A stretch of 64,000 nucleotides of DNA from Chamaelirium japonicum (Eukaryota; Streptophyta; Magnoliopsida; Liliales; Melanthiaceae), in NCBI GenBank assembly GCA_947650365.1, contig OX393557.1, positions 34,060,241 through 34,124,240 on the forward strand, given 5' to 3'. Shown here piece by piece: positions 14,083 to 22,491 of the stretch. The notes under the pieces are model-generated. The model was given only the letters and a program-made list of their open reading frames with translations. It did no database searches and was not told the DNA's origin. Both the position numbers and the translations under genes were made by a program. Numbering within the stretch: position 1 is the first letter of the stretch; each line of letters begins with the position of its first letter.

Positions 14083-14886
14083 AACTTAATCTAAACTTAT
14101 TACTGAAATTTCCTTTGGTTTTTAATTTCTTCTATAGATCAGAGATCTGTCTTCACTAGCTTCCCAACTCCTTCATATCCTAAATCAATTGGTAAATTTT
14201 TGCAAGTGCAACAAGTAACAGCTCACATCAAGCACCCCACATTTCACCACAGATCCCAACATGACCCATAAATCACAACTCAGCCTGTAGCTTGCATGAA
14301 TAAGAAATGCAAAACGGCCTTCGATTCTGAGTGGGCACTAATTCAGAAAAATTGAAAGAAAAAAAAAAGGAAGAGAGATAGGGAGAGTCGCACTTACCCC
14401 ATAGCTCTGGGGATCCATTCCGTACTGCCGGATGGCCTCCTTCGCCGCGAGGCCGTGGGCGTCTCCACCTCCTCCTAGGACACCGTAGTACGGCGATGGC
14501 TGGGGATCCACCCCGTACAGCCGGACGGCCTCCTTCACCCCGTGGCCATGCGCGCCACCTCCTCCTCCTCCCGCGCCGTAGTAAGACGACGGCGCGAAAC
14601 CCGGGTACGAAGAGGGTACGGCTGCGGCGGCGTAGCGGCTCTCCAAGCCGAGATGCGGGGCGTCGGGAACGGGGTTTTCGAGAATGGGGTCGGATCTAGG
14701 GTTAGGGTTAGGGTTGGGATTGGGGTAGTAGGAGGGGATGTAGGGGGAGGATTGGGGAAAGGTTTGCTGCTGGTGGTATTGGTGGTGATCGAGTGGTGGG
14801 TTCAGATGGTGGTGCGCCGCCGCGTCGTAGGCGGCGTGGTGCGGCTGCGGCACCGGAGCGTTGGCCCACCAGCTTCCGTAGTCCAT
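3112..14886 (-). CDS. U1/matrin-type C2H2 zinc-finger protein, two exons, 10.7-kb intron
   Basis: Exon 1 is 14886-14398 (163 codons) and exon 2 is 3666-3112 (184 codons plus TAG), giving about 347 residues. The donor GTAAGT follows codon TAT-GGG and the acceptor CTGCAG precedes GCT; both are phase 0, so the frame is kept. Exon 1 begins MDYGSWW and is rich in His, Pro, Tyr and Gly; it has two copies of a K-E-A-[VI]-R-x-Y-G-[VM]-D-P-Q motif. Exon 2 holds two zinc fingers of the form C-x2-C-x12-H-x5-H (starting CEVCKINC and CTVCNVVV) separated by a charged Ala/Lys linker. Such fingers are typical of double-stranded-RNA-binding and U1-type proteins, so a nuclear RNA-binding role is likely; the exact function is inferred. 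Start chosen because MDYGxWW is a typical beginning for this plant family. A small exon hidden in the intron cannot be excluded. Confidence 0.85.
4060..5655. mobile_element. hAT-like element with ATTTCGGTC word array
   Basis: Lies in the zinc-finger gene intron. Left end CATGGTTTAAAATTTCGG, right end GAAACCCATG, roughly inverted. Flanks ACCCTTTG and ACCTTTGT could be an 8-bp target duplication with one base lost. The left ~750 bases are dense in ACCGAAATTTCGG-type words. No coding sequence is convincing inside, and the readable stretches are word-array artefacts. Assignment rests on its likeness to the better elements at 6366, 10803, 26828 and 62505. Confidence 0.5.
5677..5840 (+). mobile_element. 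Copia-type LTR end and primer-binding site (fragment)
   Basis: A TGTTGG...ATAACA segment (5677-5759) is followed directly by TGGTATCAGAGCAAGG (5760-5775), the classic initiator-Met tRNA primer-binding site of plant Copia elements. No second LTR was found, so this is a truncated 5' end. A GC-rich leader follows to about 6150, with no conserved gag recognised. Confidence 0.6.
6366..7054. mobile_element. hAT-type non-autonomous element, 8-bp TSD TATACAAC
   Basis: Ends CAGTGTTTTAAAA (left) and TGAAAACACTG (right) are inverted. The identical 8-bp words TATACAAC lie at 6358-6365 and 7055-7062, the hallmark of hAT insertion. Both subterminal zones are rich in GGGGCGTACGCCCC / TTACGCCCC words; the middle is AT-rich and non-coding. 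It sits in the zinc-finger gene intron, inside a TCTCT/AAATAT-rich stretch. Confidence 0.88.
7222..8620 (+). pseudogene. LINE-like ORF1 remnant
   Basis: An open stretch 7222-7800 encodes 192 residues including S-R-V-R-L-G-N-R-F-N-V-L-S, a pattern seen in ORF1 or endonuclease-leading regions of plant LINEs. A further stretch 7977-8324 and a stop-broken continuation (around 8400-8615, with D-Y-L-R-Q-K-V-Q-H-V-W) may belong to the same decayed element. No reverse transcriptase is present. It lies within the zinc-finger gene intron on the opposite strand. Family assignment is tentative; a host exon is unlikely because no splice context or known domain is visible. Confidence 0.4.
8621..10320. other. 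Intron sequence without recognisable genes
   Basis: AT-rich unique-looking sequence inside the zinc-finger gene intron. No open frame, domain, inverted terminal repeat or array could be supported. Confidence 0.5.
10325..10665. repeat. ATTTCGGTC-type word array (hAT-like fragment)
   Basis: Dense in GACCGAAATTTCGGTC-like words similar to the array at 4060-4800. The edges (TAATGTATTAAAC and AATAAAACCATGATT) are degenerate and no matching target duplication was found, so it is probably a decayed relative. Confidence 0.4.
10803..11707. mobile_element. hAT-type non-autonomous element, 8-bp TSD GATCTATC
   Basis: Inverted ends CAATGTTTAAAAAGGCG and CGTCTTTTTAAACATTG. Exact 8-bp duplications GATCTATC at 10795-10802 and 11708-11715. 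Subterminal zones are arrays of GAGGCGTA/AGGCGCGCCTC words; the middle is AT-rich. No transposase. In the zinc-finger gene intron. Confidence 0.9.
11716..13990. other. Intron sequence; GT repeat and hAT-like edge only
   Basis: No gene supported. It contains a (GT)n/(GC)n tract near 12272-12315 and, at 12583, a hAT-like start CAATGTTTAAAATACG followed by GATACGTACGGGCC words, but no partner end was found. Confidence 0.45.
14006..14083. repeat. (CT)n(CA)n compound microsatellite
   Basis: About 53 bases of CT followed by 26 bases of CA. It lies about 315 bases inside the intron from the exon 1 donor of the zinc-finger gene. Confidence 0.97.
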
Positions 14887-14905
14887 CAGATCAGCATTCA
14901 ACGGA

Positions 14906-14910
14906 GGAGA

Positions 14911-14947
<37 letters not shown>
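14906..14947. repeat. (GA)n tract in the zinc-finger gene 5' leader
   Basis: Read on the gene's strand it is a CT-rich tract about 20-60 bases upstream of the ATG. Such CT-rich leaders are common near plant transcription starts, so it probably lies in the 5' UTR or core promoter. Confidence 0.7.
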
Positions 14948-14949
<2 letters not shown>

Positions 14950-15021
14950 AAAGCCTAGAAGGGGAAGACGAACCCTTTCTGTCTGGGTTGGGGGAGAGAG
15001 ATTACCAGACAAGACGGGGGC

Positions 15022-15852
15022 CGGGTCCGTCTATTCACAGTTTCGCACCGATAGCATTAGTTATGGCACCCGAATCTTTCGACCCCTAACCCGTTTTGAC
15101 GTGCTATTCTCGACACCCGTTTTAATCCCTAATGGCCCCCACCCAATCCCTCACCATCATAGTCCATATCCGACCGCTCACCACTCTGCCTCCATGATCG
15201 TCCCCATCCTATCAACCGCCCTTCTTCTTCCTCCCCCTTCCTAGTTCCTCCTCCTCCTCCTTCTCCTTCTCCGTGCTCATCCCCTCCTCTTTCTTCTTCC
15301 GTCATCCCCACGACGAAACCCTAATCGGATGGCCCTCACCCCTTCCTCCTCCCTCCTCTGTCCTCCCCCTTCTTCCACCATCTTTTTCGTGCCTGAACCT
15401 ACGTCGTTGGCCGATGTCGGTGGCAACCCACCGACATTGTCGGATGGCTACTGACATCCTCATGATCATGCCGATTCGTACACACTACAGCAACTTTGGT
15501 GGGAAACCATTGACACAATGTCGACAGGCTGCCACCGACATCAACCAGCAGCTAGGATTCAGGCACGGAAAAGACGAAGAAATAAGGAGGAGGGGGGAGG
15601 ATGAGGAAGAAGAATGAAGGGGGAGGAGGGCCAGTGGCTTAGGGTTCCGGCGAGGGAAAGAATGAGGAAGAAAAACAAGGAGGAAGACGGAGGGAGGAGA
15701 AAGAAGGATGAGGAGGAGGAAGAGGAGGCCGATAGAGGGTGTCCTCGGAAAAGGAGGCGACAAATGAGACTGGGCGGCGGCTGAGGCAGAGGGTTAGTTT
15801 TTTTTGGGGTGCCATCACAAATTCCATGGGTGCAAATAGACGGACCGACCCT
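15022..15852. mobile_element. ~830-bp inverted-repeat element next to zinc-finger gene
   Basis: The left arm (15022-15090, GGTCCGTCTATT ... TTATGGCACCC) is inverted at the right end (about 15780-15852, GGGTGCCATCACAA ... AATAGACGGACC). The interior also folds: CCTCCTC/TTCTTCC-rich left half against a GGAGGAGG/GAAGAAG-rich right half. A further degenerate copy of the arm lies at about 15955-16080. Frames readable through it are low-complexity and not supported as genes. Target duplications are not evident. Confidence 0.6.
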
Positions 15853-16085
15853 ATAATGAGAATTTGGTAGATGGTAAGGACAGTCACAAGAGACCCTAAG
15901 TGTGATTAGTGGATACATGTAGATCATGAATAGAAAGGTTTGGGTAGTGTCTTATGTGGTTCTTCGTTGTCTATCATGAGCCCTGTCTATACACCCCAAT
16001 AGAATTGGTGATGGCATCCAAATCTTTCTTGATCCCCAACCCATTTTGGCCTTCTATCCTTGGCACCCATAGTAACCCCAAAATA

Positions 16086-16112
16086 CCCCCCCCCCCCCCC
16101 CCCCCCCCCCCC
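16086..16112. repeat. 27-bp poly(C) tract
   Basis: Uninterrupted run of C, as given in this assembly. Confidence 0.95.
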
Positions 16113-16383
16113 ACCTTCTCGCTCCCATCCCCTCGCGACCGTCATCCATGTCCAACCGCCCACCTCTTCGGCCATTCCCTCCACGCCTAGACATCCAACT
16201 ACCTCCTTCTCCAGTCTCCTCCTCCTTCCTCCATCTTCCTTGCGCCGGAACCCTAAGCCCCTGGCTATCCTGAGGCCCAAGTTGCTAGTGTTGAGCTTAT
16301 CAAATTTCTCTGAGGCCCAAGGGAGTGAGGTGTATAGGTGGCTTTTTGGAACTCTCATATGTTGGATGATGTGTAGTCTCATT

Positions 16384-16592
16384 CAGGGACGGATCCAGGA
16401 ATCGAACTTTTGGGGGCGAATGTTAGAAAAATCTTTGCGAGGGCGGGTCTTAAATTTTGTTAAAAATTAAGGGGGCTGTGAACTTATGTAATTTCAAATA
16501 ATCCTAGCTAATACTACTATAATAAGGGGTTCTCTTTCGACTCTAGGGGGGGCGATCGCCCCCACATGACCCCCCCCTCGGATCCATCCCTA
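16384..16592. mobile_element. Short hAT-like MITE
   Basis: Ends CAGGGACGGATCC and GGATCCATCCCTA are inverted. The flanking octamers GTCTCATT and GTCTTATA match at six of eight positions, consistent with an old 8-bp target duplication. Interior is non-coding. Confidence 0.6.
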
Positions 16593-17500
16593 GTCTTATA
16601 GCTCAGCTTAAAGGTATGTGTGTTTCTCATACATGGAGAGGAGCTAATGCAACTGTGTAGAACTGGTTCAACTACATTTATAGGAACGGTTTGATGTTCT
16701 TCTTGTTTCCCTTTCTTTATGCAATGTAAGCTTATTATGAGGGACATTTTATTTATGTTTAATAAATGATTTGCCTCCTACGAAACAAGAGGATAATTTT
16801 CTCGAATGGCTCTTTAGGGTCTGTTCTTTTGGTTTCGCTGGAAAATAACTGAAGGACATTATTTCCATGGAAACTTATTTTCTTGGAAATCAATTTCCTT
16901 GTTATCTGTTCTGCTGTTTATTGGGAGGGTCCATTCCCATGTGGGCCCAGCCCGGTTCTTTGAACCATATGCTTTCTTTTTATCCAAATGAGAAGTCATA
17001 AAATGACTTTTGTTGGCTGTTTAAAGTTTTAGCAGGGAAGATGAAGGAGGAACAATGAAGAGGAAGGAGTAGGAGAAAGGAGGATGAATAGGAAGGAGGA
17101 GAGAGAGGGCTACAAAGGGGGTGATGGAGGTGGGATGACGACGGGGTGGGGCAGCATTGGAAAGTGGCCAATAAGGACTGCGGTGGAGAAGGCTAGGAGC
17201 TAAAGGCAACAAGATGAGGGTGTTTTGTGGTTATTACGACTTACGAGTGCCAATATAGGCCCATGTAAGTGGGTCTAGTGCCGAAGACCTAGCCGGCACT
17301 TACTATCATACACTTTACTTCAGTGAGGACTACCTCGCCTTTGTAGATGGTAGATAGGCCTAACTAAGGGTGGCAATGGGCCAGGCTTAGACCAAGCAAG
17401 GACAAATTTTTAAATAGGCAAAACTCAAAAGGTCGGTTCTCTTAATACCCTCCAACTGAAGCTAATCGTATCTTCTCCCTACACTGGAAATTTAGTTGGC
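16593..17500. other. Intergenic sequence, no gene
   Basis: Nothing coding is supported. At about 17365 an AAGGGTGGCAATGGGCC word resembles the end of the hAT element at 52058, but its other end was not found. Confidence 0.4.
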
Positions 17501-17539
17501 CGATTCTCATAATAACTCCCCTCGACAAATTTCGATTAT

Positions 17540-18054
17540 CTGCGTACAGTGGATACCCCCAAGCCTGGGGGAACTTAAACTGAACTTTGATGGTTTGGTG
17601 GATCACTCGTGATACAGCAGGTAGTGCTTACCTCTTACGGGATTTCCGAGGTCGCGTACTTGCGGTGGCAGCTTACCCGTCTTTCTCCGCCAACGTGGCC
17701 TATGCAGAAAAATTGACCCTTTTTATGAGACTACGTTTGGGCAGTACTGTTTATCCACAGGCCCAGTTATGGATTGAAGGGGATTCTCTATACATCATTC
17801 AACAAATTGGCGACACAAGGTCGTTCGACGTCATCATGGAAGACTGCCAGCGGATGATCTGGTCTTTTCATTCGGTGCGGTGGTCCCATATTCATCGGAA
17901 AGTAAATGGACCTGTGGACATCCTCGCCAACTTGGGTCGGGTGATTGGAGGACCTCGGATATTTTGGAAGAATTTTCCAACTGCGATACGGGACACGGCT
18001 CGGAGGAAAATGGGTTTTTGGTGCTATCCTCGGCTTGTACATGATCCGGGCTAA
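17540..18054 (+). pseudogene. LINE-type RNase H domain fragment, one frameshift
   Basis: The main open part is 17587-18054. About 50 bases upstream, in another frame, the expected start of the domain is visible (L-K-L-N-F-D-G), so one frameshift near 17610 breaks it. The four acidic positions of an RNase H fold are visible: D in NFDG, E in AYAEK, D in EGDS, and D in GPVDILANLG. This is the RNase H-like domain found at the 3' end of plant non-LTR retroelement polyproteins and in many stand-alone relics. No reverse transcriptase lies upstream. Probably a LINE 3'-end remnant. Confidence 0.7.
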
Positions 18055-19135
18055 ACTGGGTGTGGCTTTGTTTGCCCCCCAGTGCCTCGTAATTTTTGTA
18101 GTTTTTCGTATAATAGTTTATAACAAAACAAAAAAGCCTGGCCTGAGATAAGATAAATGAGACCCAGTTTTAGGCCCACTCCACAACCTTGCTAGTCCTA
18201 AGTAGTTTTTTTTTTTGGTTCTTCAAAGGGGTAGGTCACAATCGGATCTTCAAAAGACGCCACATGCCGGCGCTAGCAAAAGACTGACACAGTGTCGAAA
18301 AAAACCAAACAGCTACAAGGTGGGGGAGAGCAACCCGAAGTTGACATCCTATGAAAACCACTATTTACCTCTAGAAAGGACCGAAGTACCTCACACCCAC
18401 CCCCATGCCCACTAAACCAACTTAGAAAACTCCCACCAACTGAGGTTCAGCCATCCTTTATCCACCTTCCTAAACTTTATCTAGATCAACAAAAGTGTGT
18501 GTGTGTGTGTGTCCACAGGCTTTGAGTCTATGGCCTATGAGTTCCACCGACTTTTATGTTCAAAGTGGGCTTTGTAGTGCTTGCGCAGGCCTGTGGCGCC
18601 AATAAAAGTGTGGTTTGGGCCCCAAACTTTTTTTTTGGGGGGGGGGAGGCAAGTTTAGGACTCCCACAAACTTCAAGGAATTTATACAGTCCACAGGCTT
18701 TGAGTCGATGGCCTTTGAGTTCCACCGACTTTTATGTTCAAAGTGGGCTTTGTTGGGCAGCGCCGGCCTGTGGCGCCTCTTGGAGATCCTGTTGTGATAT
18801 CCCCTTTGCTGAATACCAAAAAAAAGACTTATGTTCATGAACTAATTCCAAATTCTCAAAATACAAGTCCATGAATGTCAAACATGGGTCCCCAATATGT
18901 GTCACTGGTCATCAGAGTTGGTCCACCTGACATAGAAAATGCTTGTCGGAGTTTGCCGCCGGTCACCGGAGTTAATCATCAGTCATTGTCAGCGGTTATC
19001 AGGGGCATTGGAGATCGTCAGAGTTGGTCGCCGATCATCGGTTGCCGCCGGAGTTTAACACCGGAAGTCTGATGATATTGTTGGACAAACGTTCTTTCAC
19101 AGTATTCTCTCTTATAAAACAGCTTTACCACCCTG
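18055..19135. other. Intergenic; ~100-bp imperfect direct repeat
   Basis: Segments 18512-18600 and about 18690-18780 are direct copies (CCACAGGCTTTGAGTC ... GGCCTGTGGCGCC). The second is followed by TGTGATATCCCCTTT and an A-rich stretch. A similar tail (TGTGACATCTCCTTT, then A-rich) lies at about 31050-31080, so a dispersed short retroelement tail is possible. No gene. Confidence 0.45.
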
Positions 19136-19162
19136 CCTCAAGAACCCAAAACACAAAAAATT

Positions 19163-21315
19163 TCGGGTGTGTTTGGCATTGGTTTTGAAATTTTAGGTTT
19201 TGATTTTGGAATACCAAGAACTAGTTTTGTGCAAAATCAGTTTTAACTTATCGAAAACCAGTACTAGAATTATCAACATTTGAGCATTTGGCAATAAAAT
19301 CAGTTTTGAGCCTAAAACTAGTTTTGCAGTTATTTTTCTAAAATGTTCTCTCCAATATTTTCTCTCTAGGATATTTTCTCTTTCTACAATATTTTCTCTC
19401 CAACATTATCTCTATGATATTCTCTCTATAATATTTTCTCTTCTCACTACGTCATTTTCTATCTAAAATACTCTCCTACAATACTTTCTCTCTATAATAT
19501 TTTCTCTCTAAAATATACTCATTCTATAATATTTTCTCTCTAAAACATTAACTTGCTACAAGATTTTCTTTCTTTAAAAATATTCACTCCATAATATTTT
19601 CTCTAATATTTTCTTTGTACAATATTATTTGTCCTCTCTCTACCCCACTTTTTCTCTCTATAATATTTTCTCTTATTCAGTTTCTCTTTTAAATATTTGC
19701 TCTTTAAAATATTTTGTCTTTACAATATTTTCTCTCTAAAATATTTTTTTGTACAATATTTTTTCTTTCTCTATAATATTCTCTTTCTACAATATTTTCT
19801 CTTTACAATATTTTCTCTTTATAAAATATTTTCTTTCTATAACATTTTTTCTATCTGCAATATTTTCGATCTCTTTCAACAATATTTTTTTTCTATACCA
19901 CTTTTTCTCTATGATATTTCCTCTATATAATATTTTTTTCCTTTTATGTCATTTTCTCTCACTACAATATTTTTTCTTTCTAAAATATTCTCTCTAATAT
20001 TTTTTCTCTAAAATATTCTCTTTCTATAAAATTTTCTCTCTAAAATATCATATTCTACAATGTTTTATCTCTACAACATTTCTCTCTAAAATATTCTCTT
20101 TGTATACTATTTTCTCTCTCTAAAATATTCTTTCTATAATATTTTTTCTCTTGAATATTTTCTCTCTATAATTAATATTTTTCTCCCCTCTAAATTTCTC
20201 TCTATAATATTTCTTTTCTAAATTTTACTCTATAATATATTCTCTCTCTAAAATATTCTCTTTCTATAATATTTTATCTCTATAAAATATTCTATTTCTA
20301 CAATATTTTCTCTCTCTACAATATTTTTTTTTTTTAAAATATTATCTTTATAATATTTTCTCTCTCTAAAATATTCTCTTTCTATAATATTTTCTCTCTC
20401 TAAAATATCCTATTCCTACAAAGTTTTCGCTCTATAATATTTCTCTCTATAAAATACTCTTTTTACTATATTTTCTCTCTCTAAAATATCCTATTTCTAC
20501 AAAGTTTTCGCTCTATAACATTTCTCTCTCTAAAATATTCTCTTTTTATAATATTTTCTCTCTCTAAAATATTCTATTTCTATTATATTTTCTCTCTCTA
20601 TGATATCTTCTCTCTCTAAAATATTCTATTTCTATTATATTTTCTCTCTCTATGATATTTTCTCTCTATTATTAATATTGTTCTCCTCTCTATGTTTTTT
20701 TCTTTCTCTACAATATTTTCTATCTAAACTACTCTCTATAACATATTCTTTCTCTAAAATATTATCTTTCTATAATATTTTCTCTCTAAAATATTTTCTT
20801 TATAAAATATTTTCTCTCTCTACAATATTTTCTCTCTCTATAACACTTCCTCTGTATAATATTTTTTTATCGTCTATATTTTCTCTCACTACATATTTAT
20901 TTATTTAATAATCTATCTATATTCTTCTCTTTAGAATTTTCTCTTCCTATAATATTTTTATATATGTCATATATTTTCTCTAAAGTATTCTCTCTATAAT
21001 AATTTTCTCTCTCTACAATATGATATGTATATATTCTCCCGGTTTTAATTTTTTCTCTTTGCAATAGCTTCTCTCTACAACATATATGTTATTCACAATA
21101 ATTTCTTTTAATTATTGTTTTGCCTTCTTGACTCAAGAACCCAAAAGCAGAAAATTTCTACTTTTGGGTTTTGATGATTTTCTGGTTTTGGTTTTGGAAA
21201 ACTAATTTTCTAATCGAATCCCAAACGCACTAAAATCTTATACCAAAACCAGTTTGGTAAGCGAAACTAGTTTTGACACAAAACTAGGCCTCCAAAACCA
21301 ATGCCAAACACACCC
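19163..21315. mobile_element. Inverted-repeat element filled with TATAATATTTTCTCTC array
   Basis: Left end GGGTGTGTTTGGCATTGGTT and right end AACCAATGCCAAACACACCC are exact inverses. The outer ~170 bases on each side keep further inverted similarity (AAAACTAGTTTTG-like words). The interior (about 19335-21060) is a degenerate array of units like CTCTCTATAATATTTT. The right end is duplicated once more at 21316-21480. Phe/Ile-rich frames read from it are not genes. No target duplication could be fixed. Confidence 0.65.
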
Positions 21316-21485
21316 TTCCTTTTGAATTTTGATGATTTTCAGGTTTTGGTTTTGAAAAACCAACTTTCTAACCGGATCCCATACACACCCAAAATCTTAT
21401 TTCAAAATCAGTTTAGCAAGCGGAAGCGTCTTTGACCCAAAACAGGTGTCCAAAACCAATGCAAACCGCATCCTAAAAGAATTAC

Positions 21486-22491
21486 ATCCGCAAACTTGAA
21501 AAACTGATGATAAAAGAAAAAAAACCTAGATCAGAATCAATCTGTCCAACAATACCAGCATAGATCTCGTTCCATTAAGATGTGACCGACCACATCGCAT
21601 AAATTTCGAACACGGTTAAGACTGGTTCCGAAAACACAACCAATGCAACTGGCAAAAGACATACTTCTTTTTTTTTGAGAAATGGAACCAGACAAGCATA
21701 ACGAGAAACCTAAAAGGCCAGTTGGCAGGTAGGGGCGGATAGGGATACCCACCTTTTTTTTCTCTCCTTTTTTCCAGAAGGTTACGCAGTTTGAGCTGAT
21801 GCAACTAGGGAGCAGCCCTCCAATGCTTCCCTACACTAGGAAAGAGTCGTCGAAAAAGAACAGACAGCAACATTTGATATAGGGATTGCAATCATCTCAA
21901 GCACAAATTACATTCGCGGTGCAAAAATGAAACAACATTCTCTTAATCAATCCCTCCAACATGATATCAAGAAGATTTCAAGATCTCCAAGGTTATTGAA
22001 TCATGCATACTTGCGCTGAAGTATTATGGTTTCAGGACTCTTTACAGTCAGTTGAAAGGAAACCAAAAAGGTAGAAGAAACAATCATGCCAATAACATTT
22101 AAATTACACGAAAACTTAAAAATGATAATTGCACATAATAAACTTTCATTGCACAGGTAGAATAATGTAAGGTTCTCGACAAATATAGCCTCCTACCAGG
22201 AAAATTTCACCAGATAGGTAAGAAAGATGACCGCGAAGATATGTAAAGAATCATGCAAGTACTAAGATTTATCCATGAGATCACCGCCTTTTTATGTCCA
22301 GACACTAATTTACAGTAAAGAGTAGGACTTTCATCTTCAACCATGGATGTACAAAGGAAAATTGGAAGATTGTTCCCAACACCATCTAATGCCAAACTGC
22401 CTTCAAGATGTTTTCAGGCTATGAGCAAAGCCACATCTCACGTAAGATTAGGTTGGCAAGAAAACCAAAGAAGCTCAGAGAATCTGTATAA
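21486..22491. other. 3' flank of the ELM2/SANT gene
   Basis: No coding feature recognised. The part nearest 22491 should include the 3' UTR of the minus-strand ELM2/SANT gene. Confidence 0.4.

Noticed and set aside
14496-14958. Plus-strand frames opposite zinc-finger exon 1
   Set aside because: They are antisense to a coding exon with known family sequence and consist of Arg/Gly/Val-rich low complexity.
19697-20908. Phe/Ile/Tyr-rich open frames
   Set aside because: They are products of the CT/TA-rich degenerate array with no domain or start context.
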